Assembly (NCBI GenBank): GCA_929200485.1
Contig: CAKMZU010000090.1
Location: forward strand, 926 to 9,037
Length of the DNA: 8,112 nucleotides
Source of the DNA: an uncultured Gammaproteobacteria bacterium
GTDB taxonomy: Bacteria; Pseudomonadota; Gammaproteobacteria; Pseudomonadales; DT-91
Reading direction: 5' to 3'
The position numbers and the translations under genes were made by a program. Below the pieces are notes generated by a model. It was not told the origin of the DNA. It saw nothing but the letters and a program-made list of their open reading frames with translations, and did not search any database. Below, one piece after another: positions 1-6,276 of the stretch (the stretch's first letter is position 1; each line of letters starts with the position of its first letter).

Positions 1-875
1 AACCAGATATTTCTTCTGGGAGCCGTTTTTTGAATGGAGGCGAAGGTGTCTTCGTCGTCACTAAGACCTGCCATACTAAGCATATTATGCTCAGCTTGCT
101 CACGAATTACGTCAACGACATCATCAATGGTGATTCGGCCTAATAGTTTGCCTTCTTCTGACGTAACGGGGGCAGATACCCAGTCGTGGCGTTCAAATAG
201 CAGAGCAACGTCTTTCTCGGGCATATCAACAGGAATGGTTTTGATATTGGTGATCATAATCTCCCGAACGGTCGTGTTTGGATGGCTGACCAACACTCGA
301 GAAATGGGCAATAATCCGATGAATTCATCTCGGCGATTGACGACAAACAGTGTATCAGTAGACGCAGGTAGCTCTTCATGACGGCGTAGATAACGTAAAA
401 CCACATCCAGGGTAATTGAAGGTTTAACCGTAATAAGGTCGGTTGACATCAAGCCGCCTGCGGTATCCTCAGGGTATTGCATGACTTGCTCAACCCGTTC
501 CCTGTCTTGCTTGTCCATCGATTGAAGGACTTCTTGAATGATTCGATTCGGCAGGTTTTGCAATAAATCAGCCGCATCATCTTCATCTAATCCTTCTGCG
601 GCAGCCACCACCTCATCGACATTCATGGTTTCAAGGAAGTTACTTTGAATATCCTCGTTAAGATATTGCAGAACTTCACCTTTATGTTTCTCTTCAAGCA
701 TTTGCCACAACGCTTGACGCACTTTTGGTGGTGAAGATTCAATCAAATGCGCGACATCTTGATGATTCAGCGTATTTAACATTTTAGCAACGTGATAAAG
801 CCTGCCAGTGTCGATGGCATCAGTGACTGTTTCCAGGTGGTCTTGCGTAAAGCTTTTGTTGCTGAGTGTGTCCAT
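1..875 (-). CDS. mgtE: Mg2+ channel/transporter MgtE, N-terminal cytosolic part (3' end cut by window)
   Basis: MgtE is a homodimeric inner-membrane Mg2+ channel whose cytosolic N domain and CBS pair sense Mg2+ and close the pore. The frame is open from an ATG at 875-873 to the window edge (291 codons). Residues about 10-130 look like the acidic helical MgtE_N domain (for example GLDEDDAADLLQNLP at 95-109). YPEDTAGGLM at 134-143 is a typical family signature opening the first CBS domain. The second CBS runs from about 203 to 260 and ends ITIDDVVDVI. GLSDDEDTFASI at 270-281 is the usual lead into the plug helix. The five-helix membrane domain lies outside the window. No upstream in-frame ATG is present nearby and the ribosome-binding site is weak. 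It follows rapZ after 157 bp, where other genomes often have npr. Identity is secure; whether the rest is intact cannot be seen. Confidence 0.93.
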   Translation of the reverse strand, partial: MDTLSNKSFTQDHLETVTDAIDTGRLYHVAKMLNTLNHQDVAHLIESSPPKVRQALWQMLEEKHKGEVLQYLNEDIQSNFLETMNVDEVVAAAEGLDEDDAADLLQNLPNRIIQEVLQSMDKQDRERVEQVMQYPEDTAGGLMSTDLITVKPSITLDVVLRYLRRHEELPASTDTLFVVNRRDEFIGLLPISRVLVSHPNTTVREIMITNIKTIPVDMPEKDVALLFERHDWVSAPVTSEEGKLLGRITIDDVVDVIREQAEHNMLSMAGLSDDEDTFASIQKTAPRRNIW

Positions 876-910
876 GATGAATATGCGTCCGACAGATAAA
901 GCGTTCGGCA

Positions 911-937
911 ACAGCGACTTTATGAATCAAGCGCTGT
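911..937 (-). repeat. 6-bp inverted repeat in the mgtE leader
   Basis: ACAGCG at 911-916 and CGCTGT at 932-937 are perfect inverted copies separated by 15 nt. The pair lies about 35 nt upstream of the mgtE start and downstream of the candidate promoter, so it could form a small hairpin in the mgtE 5' leader. It has no U-tract on either strand, so it does not look like an intrinsic terminator. The roughly 70-nt leader is too short for a full M-box riboswitch. Confidence 0.3.
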
Positions 938-954
938 CTTAAGGAAAAAGGCTG

Positions 955-984
955 TGTATAAGAAAAAACCACGGCCAGTAGCAA
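955..984 (-). promoter_or_regulatory. Candidate sigma-70-type promoter for mgtE
   Basis: On the minus strand, TTGCTA (979-984) is followed after 18 nt by TATACA (955-960), a 4/6 plus 4/6 match to the -35/-10 consensus. It would start transcription about 70 nt before the mgtE ATG. The 157-bp rapZ-mgtE spacer makes a separate promoter plausible. In such AT-rich DNA a match of this quality can arise by chance. Confidence 0.35.
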
Positions 985-1032
985 TTTTAGCAATTTTTAT
1001 CAGTTGGAAAAACTTAAGAAATGAATTTGATG

Positions 1033-1905
1033 TTATTTTTCTAGCTTTGCTAACTCTCGGTGATGAACTTGAACGTTGTTGTAGTTTGTTTGGTATTGTT
1101 TGGCGAGTTTTTCGGATAGAAAAACAGATCGATGCTTGCCGCCTGTACAACCAATGGAAATCGTTAAATAGCTTCGATTGTTTTCTGCAAATTTAGGAAT
1201 CCAGCGATCGAGATAGCGACAAATGTCATCATGCATTTGTTGGACATCTGATTTATTAGCAAGGTAATCAATAATTTCTTTATCGAGACCTGTGTGCTGC
1301 CTTAGCTCTGGAATCCAAAAGGGATTGGGTAAACAGCGAACGTCAAAGACAATGTCAGAGTCCACGGGGATGCCTGATTTAAAGCCGAAAGACGTAAACA
1401 AAATTGCCATTTCATGAGAGGTTGATGGGTGTATCTCGCATAGACGCTTCTTTACCAAGGCAGATAGCTCGTTGGCATTCATATTGTTGGTGTTGATTGG
1501 CAAGTCAGCGATAGCGGCGATCGGCTCAAGCACTTTTTTTTCTTTAATAATGGCATCTTTCAATGAGGTTTTATCGTTGCTTAGTGGGTGCTTTCTTCTG
1601 GTTTCACTAAAACGTTTGATCAGTATCGGTGTGCTGGAATCCAAATACACAATTTGAGTTTTAATGTGTTCAGGCAGGTGATTAATAACGGTGATCAGCG
1701 AGGAAATGCCGTCAGTATGGTTTCTTGCATCAACACAAACTGCTATTTTTTCTATGTGTTTGTTGATGCTTTCTGTCAGTCTTGGGATTAACGCCGCAGG
1801 TAGATTGTCTATACAATAATATCCACTATCTTCCAATGCTTTTAGTGCGGTACTTTTACCGGAGCCGGATCGGCCGCTAATGACAACCAGTGTAATGGGG
1901 TGCAT
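1033..1905 (-). CDS. rapZ: RapZ (YvcJ/YhbJ family) nucleotide-binding adaptor
   Basis: RapZ of E. coli (284 aa) binds the sRNAs GlmZ/GlmY and presents GlmZ to RNase E, controlling glucosamine-6-phosphate synthase; relatives in other bacteria bind nucleotides with less clear roles. This 290-aa protein is full length. It has the Walker A loop GRSGSGKST at 11-19, a Walker B-like IVYLDSS at 85-91, the domain-joining segment SFGFKSGIP (172-180) with DVRCLPNP (188-195), and the C-terminal signature GCTGGKHRSV at 252-261. The ATG at 1905 has an AAGGGT ribosome-binding site. The gene lies 24 nt after ptsN, so the two are probably cotranscribed. Oddity: the C-terminal basic cluster that binds RNA in E. 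coli is only partly kept (ends AKLEK). The npr gene that usually follows is absent. The family call is secure; an sRNA-adaptor function is not. Confidence 0.95.
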   Translation of the reverse strand: MHPITLVVISGRSGSGKSTALKALEDSGYYCIDNLPAALIPRLTESINKHIEKIAVCVDARNHTDGISSLITVINHLPEHIKTQIVYLDSSTPILIKRFSETRRKHPLSNDKTSLKDAIIKEKKVLEPIAAIADLPINTNNMNANELSALVKKRLCEIHPSTSHEMAILFTSFGFKSGIPVDSDIVFDVRCLPNPFWIPELRQHTGLDKEIIDYLANKSDVQQMHDDICRYLDRWIPKFAENNRSYLTISIGCTGGKHRSVFLSEKLAKQYQTNYNNVQVHHRELAKLEK

Positions 1906-1929
1906 CCAAATACCCTTAAGTTAGGTGAT

Positions 1930-2412
1930 TTAGTTTGTTGTTTTTGCTTGGTGTCGCTCAAAGTTCAAGGCAGCAAAATACAACTCTTCAGATGTTTTTG
2001 CTTTGCGCATGTGGTTCCGAAATTCAATTGAGCTCAGTAAGTCAGCAAGCTCAGTTAATAATGTTAGATTCTGTTCATTATTCTCTTCTGGCACAATTAA
2101 TACAAATAGAATATCCACTTTTTGATTATCAGGCGCGTCAAAATTAATAGGGTGTTCCAATGTGATTAACAAGCCGGTTGGCTCAGTTAGCTCAGGGCAG
2201 CGGCAATGGGGAATCGCAACACCTTTGCCAATGGCAGTGCTGCCGAGTTTTTCTCGTGCATTGAGCTTTTCAATCAATTGATCGGGTGTTATATCGGGGC
2301 TGTCATTTAAACCTAATAAAAAATCTGCGATAAACTCAAAGGTTTTTTTCTTGCTGCTGGCGTCAAGCCTGCAGATACTTCGCTCGTATGACAGAATATT
2401 TTCCAAAACCAT
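1930..2412 (-). CDS. ptsN: Nitrogen-PTS enzyme EIIA-Ntr (PtsN)
   Basis: PtsN is the terminal phosphoacceptor of the PTSNtr relay (PtsP to NPr to PtsN). In enterobacteria its phosphorylation state regulates K+ uptake and other targets. The PTS EIIA type-2 fold is clear, with the active-site histidine in GVAIPHCR (H69 from the start chosen here; H73 in E. coli). SKKKTFEFIADFL, REKLGSTAIGKG and VDILFVLIVP align with the family. The open frame extends 14 codons further to a TTG at 2454, but I choose the ATG at 2412, giving 160 aa. The family usually begins around MVLENIL, and the TTG lies directly after a good -10 element, so it would probably not be in the transcript. The ribosome-binding site is weak (a TGGA about 8 nt upstream). 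No npr gene accompanies it, so its phosphodonor must be encoded elsewhere or differ. Confidence 0.93.
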   Translation of the reverse strand: MVLENILSYERSICRLDASSKKKTFEFIADFLLGLNDSPDITPDQLIEKLNAREKLGSTAIGKGVAIPHCRCPELTEPTGLLITLEHPINFDAPDNQKVDILFVLIVPEENNEQNLTLLTELADLLSSIEFRNHMRKAKTSEELYFAALNFERHQAKTTN

Positions 2413-2454
2413 ACAAAATTCCAGTGTTGATGAGGCCTTCTTAATTAAGCTCAA

Positions 2455-2483
2455 AAGTTAGACAAGCATTTAAGTTGCGTCAA
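2455..2483 (-). promoter_or_regulatory. Sigma-70-type promoter for ptsN-rapZ
   Basis: Minus-strand TTGACG (2478-2483) and TAACTT (2455-2460) are separated by exactly 17 nt: five of six -35 positions match, and four of six in the -10. Transcription would start near 2448, giving a leader of about 36 nt before the ATG at 2412. It is well placed at the end of the long gap and explains how ptsN-rapZ could be expressed independently of hpf. Confidence 0.6.
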
Positions 2484-2545
2484 ACCGCCTATTCTAACAA
2501 AACAGAAGTTTTTGTCTTTAAAAGAGTGATCTGTTTAGTAGTCTT

Positions 2546-2568
2546 TCTTATCGATTTGTCTGATAAGA
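2546..2568. repeat. 7-bp inverted repeat upstream of ptsN promoter
   Basis: TCTTATC (2546-2552) and GATAAGA (2562-2568) are perfect inverted copies with a 9-nt loop, about 65 bp upstream of the -35 element. It could be a small hairpin or an operator half-site pair; no T-tract follows on either strand. Confidence 0.3.
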
Positions 2569-2580
2569 TCAATAGAAGTC

Positions 2581-2596
2581 GCAATATTATCATTGC
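2581..2596. repeat. 16-bp palindromic site GCAAT-N6-ATTGC
   Basis: GCAAT and ATTGC flank a 6-bp AT centre, giving dyad symmetry of operator size about 100 bp upstream of the ptsN -35. The minus strand contains AATGATAAT, which is also in the Fur-box consensus, but over 19 positions I count only about 11 matches, so a Fur assignment is not supported. Confidence 0.3.
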
Positions 2597-2839
2597 CCTG
2601 AAGTGAATATTAGACAATAAATAAGCCTTTGAAAGATAAAATAATGGAAGTGTTATGTTTTGGGTGAGTTATAAATCTTAACGCCACGATGAAGGTTTTA
2701 GTCTAACGTATTAAATTAAACTGCCGGCACTAGATAAGTATGTTAGCTTTAAAGAAGTTGGCTTTTTTGTTTTGAGCCGATCTAAATTAACGGTATAAGA
2801 TATATCAACAAAGAAAGCTGGCGAAAGCTTATAATATAG

Positions 2840-2878
2840 TTGAATTTTTGCTGTCGAATTAACGCAGCAAAAATTCAA
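2840..2878 (-). repeat. Perfect 14-bp inverted repeat just after hpf (candidate 3'-end hairpin)
   Basis: TTGAATTTTTGCTG (2840-2853) and its exact complement CAGCAAAAATTCAA (2865-2878) flank an 11-nt loop. The stem begins 11 nt after the hpf stop, where a transcript-end structure is expected. It is not a textbook intrinsic terminator: the stem is AT-rich and the 3' side continues CTATATTATAAG instead of a U-tract. It may instead protect the hpf mRNA 3' end or bind a protein. Confidence 0.55.
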
Positions 2879-2889
2879 TCGAGTGATGA

Positions 2890-3180
2890 TTAACGTTTAG
2901 CGCTCATTTTTTCTTTGTTTTTAACCAGTTGGCGTTCAATCTTATCCGTCAAGGCATCGATTGATGCATACATATCATGAGATTCTTCGTGTGCAAAGAT
3001 TTCTCCACCTGAAACTCTCACCTGAGCCTCAGCTTTTTGGCGATTTTTTTCAATACTTAAGGTGACTTGAGTGTCAGTGATATGGTCAAAATGTTGCAAA
3101 ATTTTGCCAATTTTTTTATTAACGTAGTCGCGAAGCGGGTCTGTGATGTCTAAATGATGCCCACTGATGTTTATTTGCAT
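2890..3180 (-). CDS. hpf: Ribosome hibernation-promoting factor, short form
   Basis: HPF binds the 30S subunit near the A and P sites in stationary phase and stabilises inactive ribosome dimers. The 96-aa product matches the short gammaproteobacterial form (95 aa in E. coli) and lacks the C-terminal dimerisation domain of long HPF. It opens MQINISGHHLDIT like E. coli MQLNITGNNVEIT. EAQVRVSGGEIFAHEESHDMY with YASIDALTDKIERQL at 71-85 covers the conserved strand-helix end. The frame is open 8 codons further upstream, but the ATG at 3180 has a strong GAGGTGA ribosome-binding site 4 nt away and fits the family N-terminus. It follows rpoN by 124 bp with its own likely promoter. In species with short HPF, dimer formation usually also needs RMF, not encoded here. 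Confidence 0.95.
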   Translation of the reverse strand: MQINISGHHLDITDPLRDYVNKKIGKILQHFDHITDTQVTLSIEKNRQKAEAQVRVSGGEIFAHEESHDMYASIDALTDKIERQLVKNKEKMSAKR

Positions 3181-3235
3181 ACAGTCACCTCGTAAAACAA
3201 TCAATTGAAAGTGGTATTAGTGTATCCACTATTTT

Positions 3236-3265
3236 AGAGTAAATTTGCCCGAGGGTGTTTGTCAA
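3236..3265 (-). promoter_or_regulatory. Sigma-70-type promoter for hpf
   Basis: A perfect -35 TTGACA (3260-3265) is followed after 18 nt by TACTCT (3236-3241) on the minus strand. The start would be near 3229, leaving a leader of about 50 nt that carries the strong hpf ribosome-binding site. No sigma-54 site (GG-N10-GC with flanking consensus) is evident in the rpoN-hpf spacer. A separate promoter fits the growth-phase control expected of hpf. Confidence 0.55.
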
Positions 3266-3304
3266 TGGTTAATTTAGGGTTAGTCTTGAGTTGTTGTTGA
3301 CCAA

Positions 3305-4786
3305 CTAAAGGCGCTTGCGCTCGTTTGAAGGGGGGATTGCCATGGATTCGCGATATTTCGCGACAGTGCGTCGAGCAACTTTAATATCTTTTTCTGATAA
3401 TAAGTTGGCGATTTTATTGTCACTCAGTGGTTTCTTAGCGTCTTCGTTGGCTATCAATTTTTTGATCATGGCGCGAATGGCTGTTGACGAACATTCGCCA
3501 CCTTGCTGAGTACCAACATGGCTTGAAAAAAAGTATTTTAATTCAAATGTACCACGGGGGGTGTGAAGATACTTGCGTGTCGTCACTCGGGAAATAGTGG
3601 ATTCATGCATGCCAATACTTTCTGCAATGTCATGTAAAACTAAAGGCTTCATGGCTTCTTCGCCATATTCCAAAAATCCAATTTGCTGTTCTACAATTTC
3701 CGCTGTCACTTTCATTAAGGTATCGTTACGGCTTTGTAAGCTTTTAATAAACCACTTCGCATCCTGTAAGCGTTCTTTAAGGAAATTGTTTTCTTCGCTG
3801 TCATCAGCCCGCTTAACCAGATTGGCATAGTCCTGGTTTATGGTTAAAGGCTGAGAGAAATCATTATTTAGCTCGATTACCCAGCGATTTTGAATTTTTT
3901 TTACGAATACATCTGGTGTGATATATTCCGTGGGTTCTGATTCGATACTTTCGCCAGGTGTCGGCTGCAGGCTTTGTATTAGTTCAATAGCGGATTTTAA
4001 ACGATTTTCTTTGAATCGGGTTTTTCGGCGTAACTGAGCATAATCATGATTGCCAAGAAGCGGTAGAAACTTTTTAATGATGATACGGGCATCATTTAAA
4101 AAAGGTGTTTTTTCAGGGAGTAAGCTGAGTTGAAAATCTAAACACTCCTTTAGGTTTTCACTGCCACAGCTGATGGGGTCAAATCCCATAATGAGCTGCC
4201 TTACCGCTTCAAATTCTTCTATTTCAAGATCAGAGTTTCCTTTAATGCCTTCAAATAACTCATCTTTTGGGACTGATAAAAAGCCTGTAGGGGCAATCGC
4301 ATCAATAATGGCTAGGGCAATAGCACGATCGGATTCTACAAGCTGCGTAAGGTTTAGCTGCCAAAAAAGGTGATCTTGTAATGTTTCTGATTGGCTGGTT
4401 TTGTAGTCAAAATTATTGTCCCCATCTTGTGGGGCTGCGAGCGGGGTAATTGGGTTTTGTGGCTGATAAATTTCTTCCCAGCCTGTATCTATGCTTAAGT
4501 CGTCAGGGATGGTATTTTGTTCCCATAACTCGTCTGTCGATAAATCATTAGCGTCAGCTGTGTTGAGTTCAGTATCTGATTGCGGTGAATCCGATTGGGA
4601 ATTTTCACTGTGTACCTCAGCTATCTCTGTTTCTTCTGCGACTTCCAGTAAGGGGTTACTTTCGAGTGCTTCTTGAATTTCTTGCTGCAGATCAAGTGTC
4701 GATAACTGAAGTAGCTTGATGGCCTGCTGAAGTTGGGGTGTCATCTTCAGCTGTTGGCCAAGTTTGATTTGCAGCGATTGTTTCAT
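3305..4786 (-). CDS. rpoN: RNA polymerase sigma-54 factor
   Basis: Sigma-54 directs RNA polymerase to -24/-12 promoters that need an AAA+ activator, classically for nitrogen, motility and envelope functions. The 493-aa protein is complete (477 in E. coli). Region I (1-50) is glutamine-rich, with LGQQLKMTPQLQQAIKLLQL and ESNPLLEV. Region II (about 51-130) is a long acidic, low-complexity linker. The core-binding region follows (about 130-300). A helix-turn-helix lies around 381-400 (VLHDIAESIGMHESTISRVT). GGECSSTAIRAMIKKLI covers 429-445, and the RpoN box ARRTVAKYRE is at 471-480. One variation: the core-binding motif usually reading DPxGVGARxLxECL is DPISCGSENLKECL (203-216). The ATG at 4786 gives the family N-terminus although its ribosome-binding site is weak. 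It lies downstream of lptB, as in E. coli, but with a longer 203-bp spacer. Confidence 0.98.
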   Translation of the reverse strand: MKQSLQIKLGQQLKMTPQLQQAIKLLQLSTLDLQQEIQEALESNPLLEVAEETEIAEVHSENSQSDSPQSDTELNTADANDLSTDELWEQNTIPDDLSIDTGWEEIYQPQNPITPLAAPQDGDNNFDYKTSQSETLQDHLFWQLNLTQLVESDRAIALAIIDAIAPTGFLSVPKDELFEGIKGNSDLEIEEFEAVRQLIMGFDPISCGSENLKECLDFQLSLLPEKTPFLNDARIIIKKFLPLLGNHDYAQLRRKTRFKENRLKSAIELIQSLQPTPGESIESEPTEYITPDVFVKKIQNRWVIELNNDFSQPLTINQDYANLVKRADDSEENNFLKERLQDAKWFIKSLQSRNDTLMKVTAEIVEQQIGFLEYGEEAMKPLVLHDIAESIGMHESTISRVTTRKYLHTPRGTFELKYFFSSHVGTQQGGECSSTAIRAMIKKLIANEDAKKPLSDNKIANLLSEKDIKVARRTVAKYRESMAIPPSNERKRL

Positions 4787-4830
4787 AGGCTTTACATTAA
4801 ATTACGTTGAACCTTTATCGTATTGGCTCT

Positions 4831-4860
4831 AGCGGCAGAGTTAATCATGAATATGCCGCT
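4831..4860 (-). repeat. 7-bp GC-rich inverted repeat in rpoN upstream region
   Basis: AGCGGCA (4831-4837) and TGCCGCT (4854-4860) are perfect inverted copies with a 16-nt loop, about 45 nt before the rpoN start. In a transcript reading through from lptB it would form a hairpin in the rpoN leader; with the candidate promoter just upstream, transcription would start within its first arm. There is no downstream U-tract, so a terminator is unlikely. Confidence 0.4.
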
Positions 4861-4861
4861 T

Positions 4862-4891
4862 TGTATAATCAAGTATAAAAAATACCAGCAA
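4862..4891 (-). promoter_or_regulatory. Candidate promoter for rpoN
   Basis: Minus-strand TTGCTG (4886-4891), 18-nt spacer, TATACA (4862-4867). The -35 is weak (TTG only), the -10 moderate. The layout resembles the candidate mgtE promoter. The 203-bp gap after lptB makes some rpoN promoter likely, but this exact placement is uncertain. Confidence 0.3.
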
Positions 4892-4957
4892 ATTAGCTTG
4901 ATACTCTATCAGTGGCTAAGTGTATCTATGGTTTTTTTATGGGGCAATAGAAAAGTT

Positions 4958-4972
4958 GGCAAAAATTTTGCC
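4958..4972 (-). repeat. 15-bp palindrome after lptB (weak terminator candidate)
   Basis: GGCAAAA/TTTTGCC around a single central base, about 17 nt after the lptB stop. In RNA it could form a five-pair stem with a five-base loop, followed by AACTTTTCT. The GC part is only three pairs and the T-tract is interrupted, so any termination would be partial, consistent with some readthrough into rpoN. Confidence 0.3.
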
Positions 4973-4989
4973 TGCATTCACTTGAGTGC

Positions 4990-5712
4990 TTAAAGTTTGA
5001 ATTGGCTTCCAAGGTAAGTTTCCCGCACTTTTTTATTTTGCAAAACCGTTTCGCTGTCGCCTTGAGCAATGATATGACCTTCACCAACAATGTAAGCCTG
5101 TTCGCAAATATCCAGTGTTTCTCTAACATTGTGATCAGTGATGAGTACGCCAATACCGCGTTGCTGCAGGTGCAACACAATGGACTTAATGTCACCAATG
5201 GATATTGGGTCGACACCGGCGAAAGGTTCATCCAGCAAAATATATTGAGGGTCAACTGCTAAGGCGCGTGCGATCTCAACCCGACGGCGTTCACCACCTG
5301 AAAGCGCCATACCAAGGCTTTTGCGAATGTGTGTGATATGAAATTCGTCTAGTAGCTGATCGGTTTTTTGTTTTTTTTCTTTACGGCTTAGCTCAGGTCG
5401 TGTTTCTAACACCGCCAGTAGATTATCTTCCACGCTGAGTTTTCTGAAAATTGACGCTTCTTGTGGTAGGTAGCCAATGCCTTTTTTGGCGCGTTTATGG
5501 ACGGGCAGGGCGGTAATCGATTGACCATCAATGTAGATATGCCCTTTGTCGGCGGCGACAATACCAACGATCATATAAAAACAGGTCGTTTTACCTGCGC
5601 CGTTAGGGCCTAGCAGACCAACAATCTGCCCCGGGTGAACTTCTAACGAGACATCTCTAACGATTTCTCTGCCGCTATAGCTCTTTGCCAGGTTCTTGGC
5701 TGATAAACTCAT
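4990..5712 (-). CDS. lptB: LPS export ABC transporter ATPase LptB
   Basis: LptB is the cytosolic ATPase dimer of LptB2FGC, which extracts LPS from the inner membrane and drives it across the Lpt bridge. The 240-aa protein (241 in E. coli) has all ABC motifs intact: Walker [10 protein letters not shown] at 35-43, Q-loop Q84 in YLPQEASIF, signature [15 protein letters not shown] at 137-151, Walker B ILLDEP with catalytic E162, and switch H194 in [10 protein letters not shown]89, in the groove that couples to LptF/LptG in E. coli, is kept, as is the C-terminal tail YLGSQFKL. Its ATG overlaps the lptA stop as ATGA, and an AGGGTG ribosome-binding site lies inside lptA, so translation is probably coupled. 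LptF and LptG are not in the window and, as in most relatives, are expected elsewhere. Confidence 0.98.
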   Translation of the reverse strand: MSLSAKNLAKSYSGREIVRDVSLEVHPGQIVGLLGPNGAGKTTCFYMIVGIVAADKGHIYIDGQSITALPVHKRAKKGIGYLPQEASIFRKLSVEDNLLAVLETRPELSRKEKKQKTDQLLDEFHITHIRKSLGMALSGGERRRVEIARALAVDPQYILLDEPFAGVDPISIGDIKSIVLHLQQRGIGVLITDHNVRETLDICEQAYIVGEGHIIAQGDSETVLQNKKVRETYLGSQFKL

Positions 5713-6257
5713 AATGCACCCTGTTTTTTTTGTTTGGGCTTTTGCGGAGGGATAACAATGTTTACACGGGACTTTTCTTTCCCTGGTGTGGCTTTGGCTG
5801 ATTGATTGGGATTGGCACGAACCTGCTCTGAGTCAGCGAGATATTCAATATGTTCGCTTTCCATCTTTAGCTGGTTACCTTGATTGACGCGTGCTTTGCC
5901 GATTAAGTTTATTTCATTATTTTTTGTATCGTAGGTAATTATTTTCGCCTCGCCTTTGACTTTTTCTTTATCGGGCCTGGGCTTTTGCTCAAAGGTTGCC
6001 GGTGCTCCAAAGGCTTTTATTTCTTTTAAGTCACCATCGGAGTCAGTGAATACTTCTAGCCGATTGGCTTTTAGGTTAAAGCTGCCTTGATTGAGGTTAA
6101 CATCACCTAAGTAAACAGTCTTTCCGGACTTGCCTTCGTATTTAAAACTGTCGGAGGTGATATTGATGGGGTGATTTTGGTCACTATCAAGTGCCCTGAG
6201 TGTAGTGTTAAATCCCAAAAGGCCGATAAATAGTAAAATGTTGACGCTATTTCGCAT
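5709..6257 (-). CDS. lptA: LPS transport periplasmic protein LptA
   Basis: LptA polymerises head-to-tail into the beta-jellyroll bridge carrying LPS from LptC to LptD. I place the start at the ATG at 6257 (182 aa; 185 in E. coli). It gives a normal signal peptide (MRNS, a hydrophobic core at 5-16, likely cut after TLRA at 22), and lies 19 nt after the lptC stop. The frame stays open to an ATG at 6347, but that would put a 30-residue basic extension before the signal and overlap lptC by 71 bases, so I reject it. The OstA-like domain covers about 28-145: [21 protein letters not shown] (31-51), [15 protein letters not shown] (75-89), and [14 protein letters not shown] (115-128). The tail is basic and Lys/Gln/Pro-rich (about 150-182), common in the family. 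The ribosome-binding site is weak, suggesting coupling to lptC. Confidence 0.95.
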   Translation of the reverse strand: MRNSVNILLFIGLLGFNTTLRALDSDQNHPINITSDSFKYEGKSGKTVYLGDVNLNQGSFNLKANRLEVFTDSDGDLKEIKAFGAPATFEQKPRPDKEKVKGEAKIITYDTKNNEINLIGKARVNQGNQLKMESEHIEYLADSEQVRANPNQSAKATPGKEKSRVNIVIPPQKPKQKKQGAL

Positions 6258-6276
6258 GACGTTAATTTGTTTGACT

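Larger units (their letters stand above)
2413..2889. other. 477-bp gene-free gap between hpf and ptsN
   Basis: In many gammaproteobacteria hpf and ptsN are separated by only a few to tens of bases, so this AT-rich gap is unusually long. I find no convincing gene in it. The best short frame is about 34 codons (minus strand, ATG at 2600), and its purine-rich AGGG sits only 2 nt before the ATG, too close for a normal ribosome-binding site. The gap contains, in the direction of transcription, a 14-bp inverted repeat after hpf, a weak AAGCT/AGCTT hairpin (2814-2829), a GCCGGC site, a 16-bp palindrome, a 7-bp inverted repeat and the ptsN promoter. Possible contents are a regulatory region, an unannotated sRNA or remains of a lost gene. 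Confidence 0.7.

Noticed and set aside
34..381. Plus-strand open frame of 115 codons
   Set aside because: It is antisense to the clearly recognisable MgtE N-domain/CBS coding frame and its product has no family features.
963..986. Possible intrinsic terminator after rapZ (GCTAC-TGGCC-GTGGT followed by T-run, minus strand)
   Set aside because: The five-pair stem includes two wobble pairs and the T-run is better explained as the spacer of the candidate mgtE promoter; evidence is too weak for a call.
920..1150. Minus-strand frame of 76 codons spanning the rapZ end and spacer, considered as a possible npr remnant
   Set aside because: It overlaps the conserved RapZ C-terminus in another frame and has no HPr-like histidine motif or ribosome-binding site.
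2496..2600. 34-codon minus-strand frame in the hpf-ptsN gap
   Set aside because: The AGGG before its ATG is only 2 nt away, the product is a low-complexity Lys/Leu/Ile peptide, and such frames are common by chance in AT-rich DNA.
4926..5255. Minus-strand frame of 109 codons within and after lptB
   Set aside because: It overlaps the LptB Walker B and H-loop coding region in a different frame and resembles no known protein.
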